In this document: in pieces, positions 1 through 7,149 of the stretch
Numbering within the stretch: the stretch's first letter is position 1
Layout: each line of letters starts with the position of its first letter
Assembly (NCBI RefSeq): GCF_000284035.1
Contig: NC_016887.1
Coordinates: forward strand, 3,720,001-3,784,000
Origin: Nocardia cyriacigeorgica GUH-2
Lineage (GTDB): Bacteria > Actinomycetota > Actinomycetes > Mycobacteriales > Mycobacteriaceae
Direction of reading: 5' to 3'
Length of the DNA stretch: 64,000 nucleotides
Made by a program: the position numbers and the translations under genes
The notes under the pieces: model-generated
What the model saw: only the letters and a program-made list of their open reading frames with translations
Database searches by the model: none
Told to the model about the DNA's origin: nothing

Positions 1-295
1 CGGCGGGGGCGGCGTAGCGGAAGGTGGAGCCGCCGAAACCGAGGGCGAGCCGCTCGGTGACCGGTGCGGCCGAGTCGAGCGCCAGATCGCGGCCGGTGAT
101 ACCGAGATCGAGTTCACCGGAACCGACGTAGATGGCGATGTCCTTGGGCCGCAGGAAGAAGAACTCCACCTGATTGGCCAGGTCCAGGACGGTCAGATCA
201 CGGGAATCGGTGCGTTTGCGGTAACCGGCCTCGGACAGGATCGACACGGCCGATTCGGAGAGTGCGCCTTTGTTGGGGACTGCGACGCGCAGCAT
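1..295 (-). CDS. hisG: ATP phosphoribosyltransferase, N-terminal part (cut by window edge)
   Basis: Catalyses the first step of histidine biosynthesis, joining ATP and PRPP to give phosphoribosyl-ATP in the cytosol. Only the first 98 residues are present; the gene runs off the left edge. The protein begins MLRVAVPNKGALSESA and continues through a segment containing GSGELDLGITGRDL, both typical of the HisG N-terminal domain. The start is the ATG at 295-293, 48 bp after the hisE stop, so the two form a hisE-hisG operon as in other actinomycetes. I cannot tell whether this is the long (regulated) form because the C-terminus is outside the window. Confidence 0.95.
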   Translation of the reverse strand, partial: MLRVAVPNKGALSESAVSILSEAGYRKRTDSRDLTVLDLANQVEFFFLRPKDIAIYVGSGELDLGITGRDLALDSAAPVTERLALGFGGSTFRYAAPA

Positions 296-343
296 GGGGA
301 GGGTCCTTTCGGGAGGGGGAACGACTGCGGATTCAGGCGGACG

Positions 344-607
344 TCACAGATGTCGGTAGACGTCCTCGAGCCGCAGTCCACGGCCCACCATCAGCACCTG
401 CACCCAGTACAGCAGCTGCGAGATCTCCTCGGCGAGCGATTCGTCGCTCTCGTGTTCGGCGGCCAGCCACACCTCACCGGCCTCCTCGAGCACCTTCTTG
501 CCCTGGGTATGCACGCCGGCGTCCAGCGCGGCCACCGTCCCCGACCCCTCGGGGCGGGTGACGGCACGATCCTGGAGCTCGGCGAACAGGGCCTCGAAAG
601 TCTTCAC
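344..607 (-). CDS. hisE: phosphoribosyl-ATP pyrophosphatase
   Basis: Hydrolyses phosphoribosyl-ATP to phosphoribosyl-AMP and pyrophosphate, the second step of histidine synthesis. The protein is 87 residues, the usual length for free-standing actinobacterial HisE. It shows the MazG-like metal-binding helices: KKVLEEAGEVWLAA (about residues 37-50) and DESLAEEISQLLYW (about 55-68). The start is GTG at 607-605. I see no clear Shine-Dalgarno; AACAAT lies 8 nt upstream, so the message may be leaderless or nearly so. It is followed by hisG on the same strand. Confidence 0.95.
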   Translation of the reverse strand: MKTFEALFAELQDRAVTRPEGSGTVAALDAGVHTQGKKVLEEAGEVWLAAEHESDESLAEEISQLLYWVQVLMVGRGLRLEDVYRHL

Positions 608-646
608 GGGTTGTCATTGTTTCAGACCCCCGCAAACCGTTTCCGG

Positions 647-690
647 TCGAGTGGCGTCCGCCCGGCCGTCAGCCGCCGGACGCCACTCGA
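647..690 (-). terminator. strong hairpin ending the acyltransferase operon
   Basis: A perfect 14-bp stem (TCGAGTGGCGTCCG at 647-660 pairing with 677-690) encloses a 16-nt GC-rich loop. It lies just after the stop of the acyltransferase gene (699) and before hisE. No T-run follows, so it is an intrinsic terminator of the U-poor kind common in high-GC genomes or an mRNA-stabilising hairpin. Confidence 0.6.
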
Positions 691-698
691 CGCGACCG

Positions 699-2513
699 CT
701 ACTGCCCGGCCAGCAGGGCTTCCAGGTCGGCGACGGCGGTACGCAGATGCGCGGCGAAGGCGTGCATCTGATCGGCGACCGGGGCCGGGGTGGCCAGGTA
801 GAGGTTCCAGCGATCGGGCAGCAGCACATAGGCCACGCCGATGCAGCGCGAGCTGGTGGAGCCGAAACCGAAGTAGCGGATATTGACCGACGGCGCCGAG
901 CTGGTGCTCAGATAGTCGTCGCGCATGATCGTCCAGCCCGGGCTGGTGTAGAGCGCGATGGGCTCGGTGACGCCCAGTTCGGCGCCGCGGCGGCGCTGAA
1001 TCCACTCGAGCTCCCACAGGTGCTGTTCCGGCGCCTGCCCGGCCTGGCACTGCTTGGCCCGGGCGACGTGCGCGGCCGCGGCGGCCTTGGCGGCGTCGAG
1101 CTTGGCCGCGGTGTCGGCGGCGGCGTCTTCCATAATGTCGACGAAGGCCACCATCTCCGGCGTGATCACCCGCATGGCCTCGGTGCGGCCGTTGCGGTAC
1201 TGGCGGGTGGCGATGGACTCGTAGGTGGCGCCGGTGAGACCCTTGCTGCGCCGGTGGGCCAGCTGGTAGCTCAGCTGGGCGAAGGCATCCGGCGAGATAC
1301 CGAGCTGCTTGGCCTTGGCGGTGCCGAAATCGTCGAATGACACCGTGGTGGTCGCGTTCTCGGCGGCGTAGCGGGCGAATGCCGCACCGGCCGCGGCGAT
1401 CTCGGCGCGCTGGGCGGCGCTGAGCCGGAACTCGATCGGCTCCACCACCGGCAGGCCCTGCGGCCGGGCACCGGAACGTTCGGCGTGTTCGGCGACCGTC
1501 GATTCCAGCAGGGTGTCGACGAACGACAGGATGGTGGTGCCGTCGAGGCCGCAGTGCTCGACATTGATGCCGGCCTGCCCGTCGGCGAAGACGATGAACG
1601 ACACCGACTTGTCGAACCAGCGGTTGGCGCTGTCGCCGTGCAGCAGGATGTCGCAGGCGTGGGTTTCATCGCGCGGCGCGAAATCCTCCAGGCAGACGCA
1701 GAACAGCGCGGTCTCGATGGTGTCGAGGGCCGCGGCGTTGACCGGTTCGGCCAGCAGACCCGCCCGGCTGCGCGCCCAGTCCGCCCGCGGCAGCGTGGTC
1801 AGGTGCCCGACCGCGGTGTCGGTGGCCGCGTACTTCGATCCGGCCTTGAGCACCGCGCGCAGCCCGTCGCTGATGTCGGCGAAGCTGTGCGGTGTGCCGT
1901 CGGCCCCGATGACCTCCATCCGGAACATGCTGCCGCGGTGGAAGACCAGGATGTGCCGAGCGTCCGAGGGCCCCGGCCATTCCGGGCTGTAGGGCACACG
2001 GACGCTGTCTTGTTCCTCGCCCGGGATGCGGGTCTCGGAGAACAGATACTTGTTCTGCCACATCGACAGTCGCTGCCCACGCTGGGTGACCGGCGGGATC
2101 TCCTCGCGGTCGAGTGCGAGCTTGTAGTCGACGGCGGCACTGACGATGCCCGCCGCCTGTTCCACCTGCCCGGCCCCGGCCGAGGTCGCGAGCGTGGTGT
2201 CGTCGCGGAACAGGAAGAAGAAGTTGGCGTTGAGCGCGATCCGGTCGCGCCGGCCCAGATACCGCGACGGCCAGAACTCGTCGAGCCAGCTGCCGACGCC
2301 GGGCGTGGCGTCGTAGTCGCGCAGCGCGGCATCCAGGGTGCGGCCCGGGCCGCCGGGACGCAGCAGATCGGCGACGGCGGCCTCGGTGGTGGCGAGTTCG
2401 TCGGCGGTCAGCAGCGGTGTGCACCACTCGATGAACCGGGTACAGCTGTCCTCCAGCGTCGGTAGCGGTACCCGGGGCAGCTGGTCCTCGGCGGCAAACG
2501 TGCGTTCGGTCAA
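699..2513 (-). CDS. choline/carnitine O-acyltransferase family protein
   Basis: A 604-residue member of the carnitine/choline acyltransferase family, which moves an acyl group between CoA and a quaternary-amine alcohol such as carnitine. The catalytic histidine is H320 in EHCGLDG (family pattern EH-x-x-x-DG). The C-terminal STSSAPSVNIRYFGFG stretch (about 545-560) matches the substrate-binding STS region, and RLPRW/NANFFFLF-type N-terminal blocks are present. The start is an unusual TTG (2513-2511) preceded by GAGGAA at a good distance. It is the last gene of a three-gene operon, 36 bp after the methyltransferase. This family is sporadic in bacteria, so its pairing with an oxygenase and a methyltransferase suggests that the acyl acceptor is made locally. 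The substrate is not known from sequence. Confidence 0.85.
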   Translation of the reverse strand: MTERTFAAEDQLPRVPLPTLEDSCTRFIEWCTPLLTADELATTEAAVADLLRPGGPGRTLDAALRDYDATPGVGSWLDEFWPSRYLGRRDRIALNANFFFLFRDDTTLATSAGAGQVEQAAGIVSAAVDYKLALDREEIPPVTQRGQRLSMWQNKYLFSETRIPGEEQDSVRVPYSPEWPGPSDARHILVFHRGSMFRMEVIGADGTPHSFADISDGLRAVLKAGSKYAATDTAVGHLTTLPRADWARSRAGLLAEPVNAAALDTIETALFCVCLEDFAPRDETHACDILLHGDSANRWFDKSVSFIVFADGQAGINVEHCGLDGTTILSFVDTLLESTVAEHAERSGARPQGLPVVEPIEFRLSAAQRAEIAAAGAAFARYAAENATTTVSFDDFGTAKAKQLGISPDAFAQLSYQLAHRRSKGLTGATYESIATRQYRNGRTEAMRVITPEMVAFVDIMEDAAADTAAKLDAAKAAAAAHVARAKQCQAGQAPEQHLWELEWIQRRRGAELGVTEPIALYTSPGWTIMRDDYLSTSSAPSVNIRYFGFGSTSSRCIGVAYVLLPDRWNLYLATPAPVADQMHAFAAHLRTAVADLEALLAGQ

Positions 2514-2549
2514 GTCTGGTTCCTCAGGGGATGAATGGATCGGTGGATG

Positions 2550-3353
2550 TCAGGCGGGTCGAGAGAGGTAGAGGTTGGCGTAGAGCCAGCCGTCCGCTTC
2601 CCGGTCGGTCGGATCGATTCCGTTGGCGGACAGAGTATTCAACACCTGCGCCTGCTCGGCGTCGGAGGCGAAGCGGCGCTGGGCGAAATCGCCGGGCATC
2701 TGCTCGGTGCGGTAGCCGAGGGCCGCCAGCTCACCCTCGATCGCGTCGAAGCCATACATGCGCAAGACGAAGTGTGCCATCCACGGCCTGCGGTCGGGGT
2801 CGGCGGTGGCCACCCGGAGCAGGGTCTTCTCGGTGACGTAGCCGATACAGCCGGTGGAGATCACCAAGTCGGCGGCGGCCAGGATCCGGCGCTGCTCGTC
2901 GGTGGGGTCGGTGGCCTCGAGATCGGCGTGCACGATGTCGTGCAGCAGGCCCGCGGCGTGGGCGTAGTCCAGCGCGGGACGCGAGGCGTCCATGCCGACG
3001 AAGCGGACCTCGGGCCGGGTGTCGTCGGCGGCGAGGCGGGCCCGGTCGAGGGCGATCAGCGCGTCCCGGTCGCCGTCGACCGCACGGTAATGCTCCCCCA
3101 GTTCGTCGATGGTCGTGTCCAGCCGCAGCAGCGCCGCGTTGACGCCGTAGGAGCAGCCGATATCGAGCACCGTCGGCGCGCTCACCCCGGTGGCGTCGCG
3201 GTACTCGGCGAGCTGCCGCTCGAAATGCGGCTTCGCCAACTGCGGTATGCAGTAATCCAATTCGGCCATGCGCGCGTAGTACTCGCGCGGATCGGGGCGT
3301 TCGTAGATGTCGTCGAAGGAGGCTTTCCCGGTGGTGTGCATAGGCACGGACAC
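2550..3353 (-). CDS. class I SAM-dependent methyltransferase
   Basis: A 267-residue Rossmann-fold methyltransferase. The SAM-binding motif I is VLDIGCSYG (about residues 62-70), followed by an acidic segment (RAVDGDRDAL) and FVGMDASRPALDYA. The start is GTG at 3353-3351, preceded by AGAGGAA. It sits 30 bp after the oxygenase and 36 bp before the acyltransferase, all on the minus strand, which indicates co-transcription. The substrate cannot be read from sequence. Given the neighbours, N-methylation of an amino-acid-derived amine is a reasonable guess, but O- or C-methylation is equally compatible. Confidence 0.85.
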   Translation of the reverse strand: MSVPMHTTGKASFDDIYERPDPREYYARMAELDYCIPQLAKPHFERQLAEYRDATGVSAPTVLDIGCSYGVNAALLRLDTTIDELGEHYRAVDGDRDALIALDRARLAADDTRPEVRFVGMDASRPALDYAHAAGLLHDIVHADLEATDPTDEQRRILAAADLVISTGCIGYVTEKTLLRVATADPDRRPWMAHFVLRMYGFDAIEGELAALGYRTEQMPGDFAQRRFASDAEQAQVLNTLSANGIDPTDREADGWLYANLYLSRPA

Positions 3354-3383
3354 GATGGTTCCTCTCGGGTCGAACTGCGCTGC

Positions 3384-4244
3384 TCAGTCGAGTAGCCGGT
3401 CGCCACGGACGGCGTCGGCCGCGGCGTGATGGTCCGACAGCACCCGACCGAAGAGCTGGCGGGTGCGTTCCACGGTGCCGATGACACCTGGTCGGTCGCT
3501 GTAGGCGAAGATCGCCGTATGCCGTTGGGTGCGGCCGCTCACCGGGGACACCCGGTGCAGGGAGTACCGGCCCTGGAACAGTTGCAGATCGCCCGGGCGC
3601 AGCTCGATCCGCTGGATCAGGTGCTCGCCCGAACCGGTGAGCACCGCGCGCACGTCGTCGAGATTCTCCGCGTGCGGGGAGCGGATGCCGGGGCAGTATT
3701 CGAAGACGCCGCCGGACTCCGGTGCCTGGGTGAGCATGCTGACGGTGTATTCATTGGTGTCGAAATGCCAGGGGTGGGACATGCCGGGCGCGACGACGTT
3801 GAGCACGAGACCTGCCAGCGGATCGGCGAATTCGTGCAGGCCGGGCAGCTCGAAGCAGTCGGCGATGAAGCGCTGGAACAGCTGGCTGGTGTAGAGCTGG
3901 TGGATCAGCGCGTCGGTGGCGATCCGGTCGCGCGGGACGAAGGCGTTGCCGCGTTCGAGCACGATGCGGCCCGGATGATCCTCGGGCAGTTCGGTATCGA
4001 GCGGGATGTTGTAGGCGTTGACCCGCTCCACCTGATAGTGCGCGTGCGGGGCCATCTGCTCACCCTGCTCGCGCAGCCGCTCGTGCAGCTCGGGCCGGAT
4101 GAATTCGCGCAGCACGGTGCATCCGTCCTGCGCCAGGTCGGCTCGCGCAGCCGCCACCGCCGCGCCCCAGCCGGCGCTGTCGGGTTCGGTGATCGGAAAG
4201 CGAGTGGTGTCGACGATCTCGTCCAGGGCTACCGTCGCTGCCAT
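3384..4244 (-). CDS. Fe(II)/2-oxoglutarate-dependent oxygenase, HalD/BesD-like
   Basis: A 286-residue non-haem iron oxygenase. The facial triad is H160 and D162 (in HPWHFDTNEYT) with distal H230 (in RYSLHRVSP); R238 is the likely 2-oxoglutarate anchor. The block GGVFEYCPGIRSPHAENLDDV resembles the HalD/BesD group of amino-acid oxygenases. In the radical halogenases of that group the aspartate is replaced by glycine so chloride can bind iron. Here the aspartate is kept, so hydroxylation is predicted, not halogenation. It is the first gene of the operon. The ATG at 4244 has no Shine-Dalgarno, but AACAAT lies 6 nt upstream, suggesting a leaderless transcript. The substrate (lysine or a derivative?) is an inference from family resemblance only. 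Confidence 0.8.
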   Translation of the reverse strand: MAATVALDEIVDTTRFPITEPDSAGWGAAVAAARADLAQDGCTVLREFIRPELHERLREQGEQMAPHAHYQVERVNAYNIPLDTELPEDHPGRIVLERGNAFVPRDRIATDALIHQLYTSQLFQRFIADCFELPGLHEFADPLAGLVLNVVAPGMSHPWHFDTNEYTVSMLTQAPESGGVFEYCPGIRSPHAENLDDVRAVLTGSGEHLIQRIELRPGDLQLFQGRYSLHRVSPVSGRTQRHTAIFAYSDRPGVIGTVERTRQLFGRVLSDHHAAADAVRGDRLLD

Positions 4245-4299
4245 AACGACATTGTTATCGGACTATTCCCGACACGCCCGGGTTTTCCCGAGATAGGCG

Positions 4300-4313
4300 G
4301 TGACAATCGTCAC
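4300..4313. promoter_or_regulatory. inverted repeat GTGAC-N4-GTCAC upstream of the oxygenase operon
   Basis: A perfect 5-bp dyad with a 4-nt spacer, about 55 bp upstream of the oxygenase ATG. It could be the operator of an unlinked regulator. It is short, so chance occurrence is possible. Confidence 0.3.
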
Positions 4314-4383
4314 GGACCGCTCGGTCTTGTTGTCCGGCAACACAGTTCGACCTGCGCGAATGCCGATCAGGCGAGGTCGCCGC

Positions 4384-5070
4384 TCAGCTCTGGTCCGCCG
4401 GGTACCGAGTATTCAGCACCTCGCGCAGGTCCGCCATGCTGAGTGCGACCAGCGAGTCGCGCTGGGTCCGGGTGGGCGCCTCCGGTACCGCGATCTCGCA
4501 CGGCACCACCAGCACCGCGCAGCCCGCGGCCTCGGCGGCCGCGACGCCGGTCGGCGAGTCCTCCACCGCCACACAGGTTTCCGGGTCGAGCCCGAGCAGT
4601 TCGGCGGCGCGCAGGTAGACGTCGGGCTCCGGTTTGCCGTGCGGCACCTCGTCACCGCAGACCGAGGCGTCGAAGTACTCCCGGCCCAGGGTGTCCAGAC
4701 CGAACTCGGCAAGCGAGCGCTTGGTGTTGGTCACCAGGGCGCTCGGCACACCCGCCGCGCGCACCATCGCCAGCGCGTCCTTCGCGCCCGGGCGCCACGG
4801 AATGGGTTCGGCCATCAGCTCGGTGACGCGCCGCTCGAGGAATTCGCCCGCGGCACGCATCGCCGCCGGTTCCGGATCGAGGCCGAGGCCGGTGAACACG
4901 ATGCGCAGGGCGTTGGGACCGGAGGCGCCGATCAGCGACCGGCGCAGCTCATCGGTCATCCGGGAGCCGAGCTCGACGGCGAGATCGCGCACGGCGACGT
5001 CCCACAGCTTCTCCGAATCGAGCAGGGTGCCGTCCATATCCCACAGCACACCGGCCGGCCGCGTGTTCAC
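4384..5070 (-). CDS. HAD-superfamily phosphatase (phosphoglycolate phosphatase/beta-phosphoglucomutase-like)
   Basis: A 228-residue subfamily IA HAD hydrolase. Motif I is DMDGTLLDS near residue 12, where the first Asp is the nucleophile. Motif II is the threonine of ALVTNTKRS, and motif IV is CVAVEDSPTGVAAAEAAGC. A helical cap lies between motifs I and II. I place the start at GTG 5070-5068 because AGGAGAGG stands just upstream and an earlier ATG would run back into the kinase gene. It follows the Ser/Thr kinase by 26 bp on the same strand and is probably co-transcribed. The substrate is unknown, most likely a small sugar phosphate. Confidence 0.85.
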   Translation of the reverse strand: MNTRPAGVLWDMDGTLLDSEKLWDVAVRDLAVELGSRMTDELRRSLIGASGPNALRIVFTGLGLDPEPAAMRAAGEFLERRVTELMAEPIPWRPGAKDALAMVRAAGVPSALVTNTKRSLAEFGLDTLGREYFDASVCGDEVPHGKPEPDVYLRAAELLGLDPETCVAVEDSPTGVAAAEAAGCAVLVVPCEIAVPEAPTRTQRDSLVALSMADLREVLNTRYPADQS

Positions 5071-5096
5071 CCGATCCTCTCCTCTGCGTGTTCCCC

Positions 5097-6728
5097 CTAC
5101 AGTCCCGAATTGGCGATCAGCAATCGCCCGTTGTCCGAGACGACCTGGATCCACCGGCTCTCGGTGGAGGTCGAACCGTCCTTCAGGGTATAGGTCATCG
5201 ATACCGTCGCCCCGGTGTCCCCGTTGGGTGTGACGCTGTGCACGGTGACGGCGCTGATGCCGGACCAGAAGTTCAGGTAGTCGCTGTAGCCGGTCTGGGC
5301 CTGGTAGGCGGGTGAGAGCTGGGACCAGGCGGCGGCGGCATTGCCCGGGAGCATGCCGTAGTAGCCGCTGACGAACTGCACCACCCGTTCGGGGGTCGGC
5401 GGACCGGCGGGGGTCGTGGTCGTCGTCGTGGTCGAGCTGGTGGTCGAGGTCGTGGTCGACGTGGTCGTCGTCGGTGCGGTGGTGGTCGATGTGGTGGTGT
5501 CGTCGTCACCGGAACCGGACTCGCCGCTGCCGGAATCGTCCGGGGCGACCGCGTCGGCCGAAGGCTGCGCCGCCGTCACCGCCGGCGATCCGGGTCCGCC
5601 CGCCGACGGCTCTCCCCCACCGTTGACCGCCGCGGCGATCAGGGCGGCGAGCACGAGCACCCCCGCGGCCGCGGCCGCCACCAGTGCGATCACCCGGCCA
5701 CGACCGGAACCCGACGGGGACGGCGCCGGCCCGCCCTGGACCGTCCCGGGCGCGGCGGCCATAACCGGACGGCTCGGCGCGGGACTCGGCGCCGGGCCGG
5801 GAGCCGGGCGGGGCACCGCCTGGGTGGCCGCGGACGCGTTGTCGATCTCCCGCGCCGGCGAAGGATGCGGCAGCACCTTGGTGGCCGCCGGGACGGCCAT
5901 GCGCGGACTGCGCCCCGCCGCAACGTCTTCCAGTGCGCGCCGGGCCTCCTTCATGGTCGGCCGCTCGTCCACGGTGGCGGCCAGCAACCGCATCAGCACC
6001 GGGCCGAGGTCGCCGGCCTTCTCCGGCGGCCGCACCTGGGCCCGGGCCACCGCGTGCAGTACCGCGAGCGGGTTGTCGCCCTCACCGAAGGGCGGGGCGC
6101 CCTCGACCGCCGCGTACAGCGTCGATCCGAGCGCGAACACGTCGGAGGCGGGTTCGGGGTTCTCGCCGCGTGCGACCTCGGGTGCGAGGTAGGCGGGGGT
6201 GCCGGCCAGGAAGCCGGTCGCGGTGACGGTGACGTCGCCGACCGCGCGGGAGATGCCGAAGTCGGTGATCTTCACCGTGCCGTCGTCGGCCACCAGCAGG
6301 TTGGCCGGTTTCACGTCGCGGTGCACGATGCCGGCGTCGTGCGCGGCGGCCAGAGCGGCGGCGGCTTGCGCGCCGATCTTGGCGACCTCCATGGCGGGCA
6401 GGGTGCGGCCACCGGACAGTTTCGCGGCCAGGCTGGGCGCATCCATGTACTCCATGACCAGCCACGGCTGTTCGTCTTCTTCGACGACATCGAAGACGGT
6501 GATCGCATTGGGGTGATGCAACCGGGCGGCGATGCGGCCCTCACGCTTGGCGCGCAGCTTCGCCTCGAGCGCGGCTTCGCGGGTCAAGCCCGGGCCAAGC
6601 AGCACCTGCTTGACGGCCACCGTGCGCCGCAATCGGACGTCGGTGGCCCGCCACACCACGCCCATCGCGCCGGTGCCGATCGGATCCGTGAGCCGATACC
6701 GTCCAGCGATCAACCGATCCGCCGTCAT
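5097..6728 (-). CDS. transmembrane serine/threonine protein kinase
   Basis: A 543-residue eukaryotic-type kinase of the PknA/PknF kind. The glycine loop is IGTGAMG (17-23), the ATP-binding lysine K40, the catalytic loop HRDVKPANLL (D138), DFG 156-158, and an activation loop rich in Thr (VTVTATGFLAGTPAY) that probably autophosphorylates. A proline-rich juxtamembrane linker precedes one membrane helix (about 345-370). An extracellular Thr-rich low-complexity tract is followed by a roughly 100-residue domain beginning TPERVVQFVSGYYG, which may sense an external signal. I chose ATG 6728, preceded by AGGAGGGG, over an in-frame ATG 42 bp upstream. The HAD phosphatase gene follows closely. Confidence 0.92.
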   Translation of the reverse strand: MTADRLIAGRYRLTDPIGTGAMGVVWRATDVRLRRTVAVKQVLLGPGLTREAALEAKLRAKREGRIAARLHHPNAITVFDVVEEDEQPWLVMEYMDAPSLAAKLSGGRTLPAMEVAKIGAQAAAALAAAHDAGIVHRDVKPANLLVADDGTVKITDFGISRAVGDVTVTATGFLAGTPAYLAPEVARGENPEPASDVFALGSTLYAAVEGAPPFGEGDNPLAVLHAVARAQVRPPEKAGDLGPVLMRLLAATVDERPTMKEARRALEDVAAGRSPRMAVPAATKVLPHPSPAREIDNASAATQAVPRPAPGPAPSPAPSRPVMAAAPGTVQGGPAPSPSGSGRGRVIALVAAAAAGVLVLAALIAAAVNGGGEPSAGGPGSPAVTAAQPSADAVAPDDSGSGESGSGDDDTTTSTTTAPTTTTSTTTSTTSSTTTTTTTPAGPPTPERVVQFVSGYYGMLPGNAAAAWSQLSPAYQAQTGYSDYLNFWSGISAVTVHSVTPNGDTGATVSMTYTLKDGSTSTESRWIQVVSDNGRLLIANSGL

Positions 6729-7149
6729 GAGGTTGTGCCCCTCCTGCTTTCCCGCCGAGTCCTCCACCACTCGGCGCCCGGTCCAGGGCGGGCCCTGGAA
6801 TCCTTACGCGCCGAAGTTGTTTGCACCGGTGCGTTGCAGGATGAACACGCATCCGCCGACTGCCCCGGATGCAGTTGCCACCTTCCGACAATGGCATAAG
6901 CGTCCGACAGGTTCCAGCAGCGTTGCTGGTTTCGGCCGTGCCCACCCCGCGATGGCCGCCCACGGTGGCGTCCTCACGCCGGAGCGCCCGGCCGGTGAGC
7001 CGGAACCCGGCCGTCCGGCGCCGGGAATGTCCAGGTCACCGCGGTGCACCGGGCTCGACGATCGCCGCTACCCCACCGGCGCGCGATTATCCGTGAGAAC
7101 CATCACAGCCTGTCGCAATCGTGCCGTGAGCGGCACCCGGAGCCCGCGC
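6729..7149. other. 421-bp spacer between metH and the kinase gene
   Basis: No convincing gene is seen. A short hairpin, GTGCCG-TGAG-CGGCAC at 7121-7136, lies just beyond the metH stop and may help end its transcript, though no T-run follows. The part next to 6728 must carry the kinase promoter; I see no clear consensus. Confidence 0.5.

Noticed and set aside
5400..5520. Repetitive tract in the kinase gene that might be a tandem repeat or CRISPR-like element
   Set aside because: It is an in-frame Thr-rich low-complexity linker of the kinase, not a spaced repeat array.
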